Origin: an uncultured Angelakisella sp.
GTDB taxonomy: Bacteria; Bacillota; Clostridia; Oscillospirales; Ruminococcaceae
NCBI GenBank assembly: GCA_937914895.1
Contig: CALGIL010000009.1
Span: 1-5,604 of the forward strand
DNA length: 5,604 nucleotides
Direction of reading: 5' to 3'
This document shows, in pieces, positions 5,053 through 5,604 of this stretch; position 1 is the stretch's first letter, and each line of letters opens with the position of its first letter. The translations under genes and the position numbers were made by a program. Below the pieces are notes generated by a model. That model was not told where the DNA came from and ran no database searches. It saw nothing but the letters and a program-made list of their open reading frames with translations.

Positions 5053-5078
5053 TACGGCGGCCCGATCGGGCCGCCGTA
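5053..5078. terminator. Perfect 26-bp palindrome after the permease gene
   Basis: A perfect palindrome centred between 5065 and 5066, with stem TACGGCGGCCC and a GATC centre, lies 26 bp after the permease stop. It is very GC-rich and would form a stable hairpin in RNA from either strand. Only TCAATGAGAAAA follows, so there is no T-tract on the + strand. It is a plausible transcript-end or stabilising structure, or a partial terminator before the next gene. A second, imperfect hairpin (CCAA..GCAG-TTTT-CTGC..TTGG) is at 5095-5115. Confidence 0.5.
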
Positions 5079-5180
5079 TCAATGAGAAAACCCCAAGCGG
5101 CAGTTTTCTGCTTTGGACAAAGGAATGCCGGCAGCGGATTGTTTGCTTGTACATCAGTATGATAGAAGGTCATAAACAAT

Positions 5181-5604
5181 ATGGAACTGCTAAAATTATT
5201 CGCGCTGTTTGCCGTCATGATGGTTGTCCTTGTGGCGCTGAAAAAGCCCCTTTGGCTGGGCGCTTCGGTAGCGATTATTCTAAGCTTTTTTGTCTACCGG
5301 ATTTCCCCTCCGGACGCCCTTAAGCTCATCGGCGGCGCCGTTACCTCCCGGTCCACCGTGGAGATTCTGGCGGTGATTTACCTGGTCAATTTCCTCCAGG
5401 TGATGATGCAGAAGAAGGGTGCCATTGCCCAAGCGGAAAGCGCCATGATGCGGCTGTTTAACAACCGGCGGTCCATCATCATTTTCGCGCCGATTTTTAT
5501 GGGGCTTCTGCCCGCGCCCAACGCGGTGGTGCTGTCGGCTCCCATCGTGGATACCACAGCCGGCAACGACTTAAGCGTTGGTGACAAAACCTTTTTGACC
5601 AGCT
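5181..5604 (+). CDS. DUF401-like integral membrane protein, 5' part only
   Basis: The frame is open from ATG 5181 to the window end (141 residues, no stop). An in-frame TAG at 5163 bounds the start, and AAGG at 5166-5169 is a modest ribosome binding site about 11 bases away. The N-terminus is strongly hydrophobic, with probable helices near 3-19, 23-39, 59-76 and 97-113. KKPLWLGASVAI (21-32), the LPAPNAVVLSAPIVD segment (110-124) and the charged link that follows resemble DUF401 proteins, uncharacterised membrane proteins thought to be related to carboxylate/ion transporters. In that family the LP segment is usually followed by Gly-Gly-Ala before the SAP motif; here it reads PNAVV. It starts 153 bp after the permease and could be a second transporter of the locus. 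The family call is from memory of the motif and would be firmer with the missing C-terminus. Confidence 0.62.
   Translation, partial: MELLKLFALFAVMMVVLVALKKPLWLGASVAIILSFFVYRISPPDALKLIGGAVTSRSTVEILAVIYLVNFLQVMMQKKGAIAQAESAMMRLFNNRRSIIIFAPIFMGLLPAPNAVVLSAPIVDTTAGNDLSVGDKTFLTS

Noticed and set aside
5139..5163. Promoter for the DUF401-like gene using TATGAT (5158-5163)
   Set aside because: No -35 box at 16-18 bp is found and the implied start would leave almost no leader before the ribosome binding site.

Overview
The window looks like a chromosomal segment of a moderately GC-rich, Gram-positive anaerobe of the class Clostridia, most like the Oscillospiraceae/Flavonifractor-type gut bacteria. 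This rests on the CCA-encoding tRNA genes and the 5S rRNA core, on strong purine-rich Shine-Dalgarno sites (GGAGGG, AGGGGGA), on an AT-rich sigma-A-type promoter in an otherwise GC-rich background, and on protein families that sit together in such genomes. The lineage is inferred from family resemblance; no search was run.

Bases 1 to about 1065 form a stable-RNA cluster on the + strand. In order it holds a broken tRNA-Lys remnant, tRNA-Lys(CTT), tRNA-Glu(CTC), 5S rRNA, tRNA-Asn(GTT), a CAT-anticodon tRNA (elongator Met, or possibly the Ile2 type) and tRNA-Trp(CCA). A long hairpin with T-runs closes the cluster. Three of the gaps between RNA genes carry long GC-rich hairpins without a good T-run, which may be processing structures or palindromic repeats. 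No 16S or 23S rRNA lies in the window.

Bases 1066-1416 hold no convincing gene. The first half is GC-rich and unexplained. The second half is AT-rich and carries an 11-bp inverted repeat, a good promoter (TTGACA, 17 bp, TATTTT) and a 23-bp near-palindrome over the -10 box. This is a likely autoregulatory site for the next gene.

Bases 1417 to 5604 form a co-directional catabolic locus. It encodes a GntR/FCD regulator, a 290-bp leader region with a small basic ORF and candidate RNA structures, an enolase-superfamily (MR/MLE) acid-sugar dehydratase-like enzyme, a 12-helix APC-family permease, and the start of a DUF401-like membrane protein that runs off the window. The likely logic is that the regulator senses a small carboxylate, a permease imports it and the enolase-superfamily enzyme dehydrates it. 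The substrate cannot be read from sequence. Pairing a sugar-acid-dehydratase-like enzyme with an amino-acid-type (APC) permease, rather than an MFS or TRAP importer, is the most interesting part of the locus.
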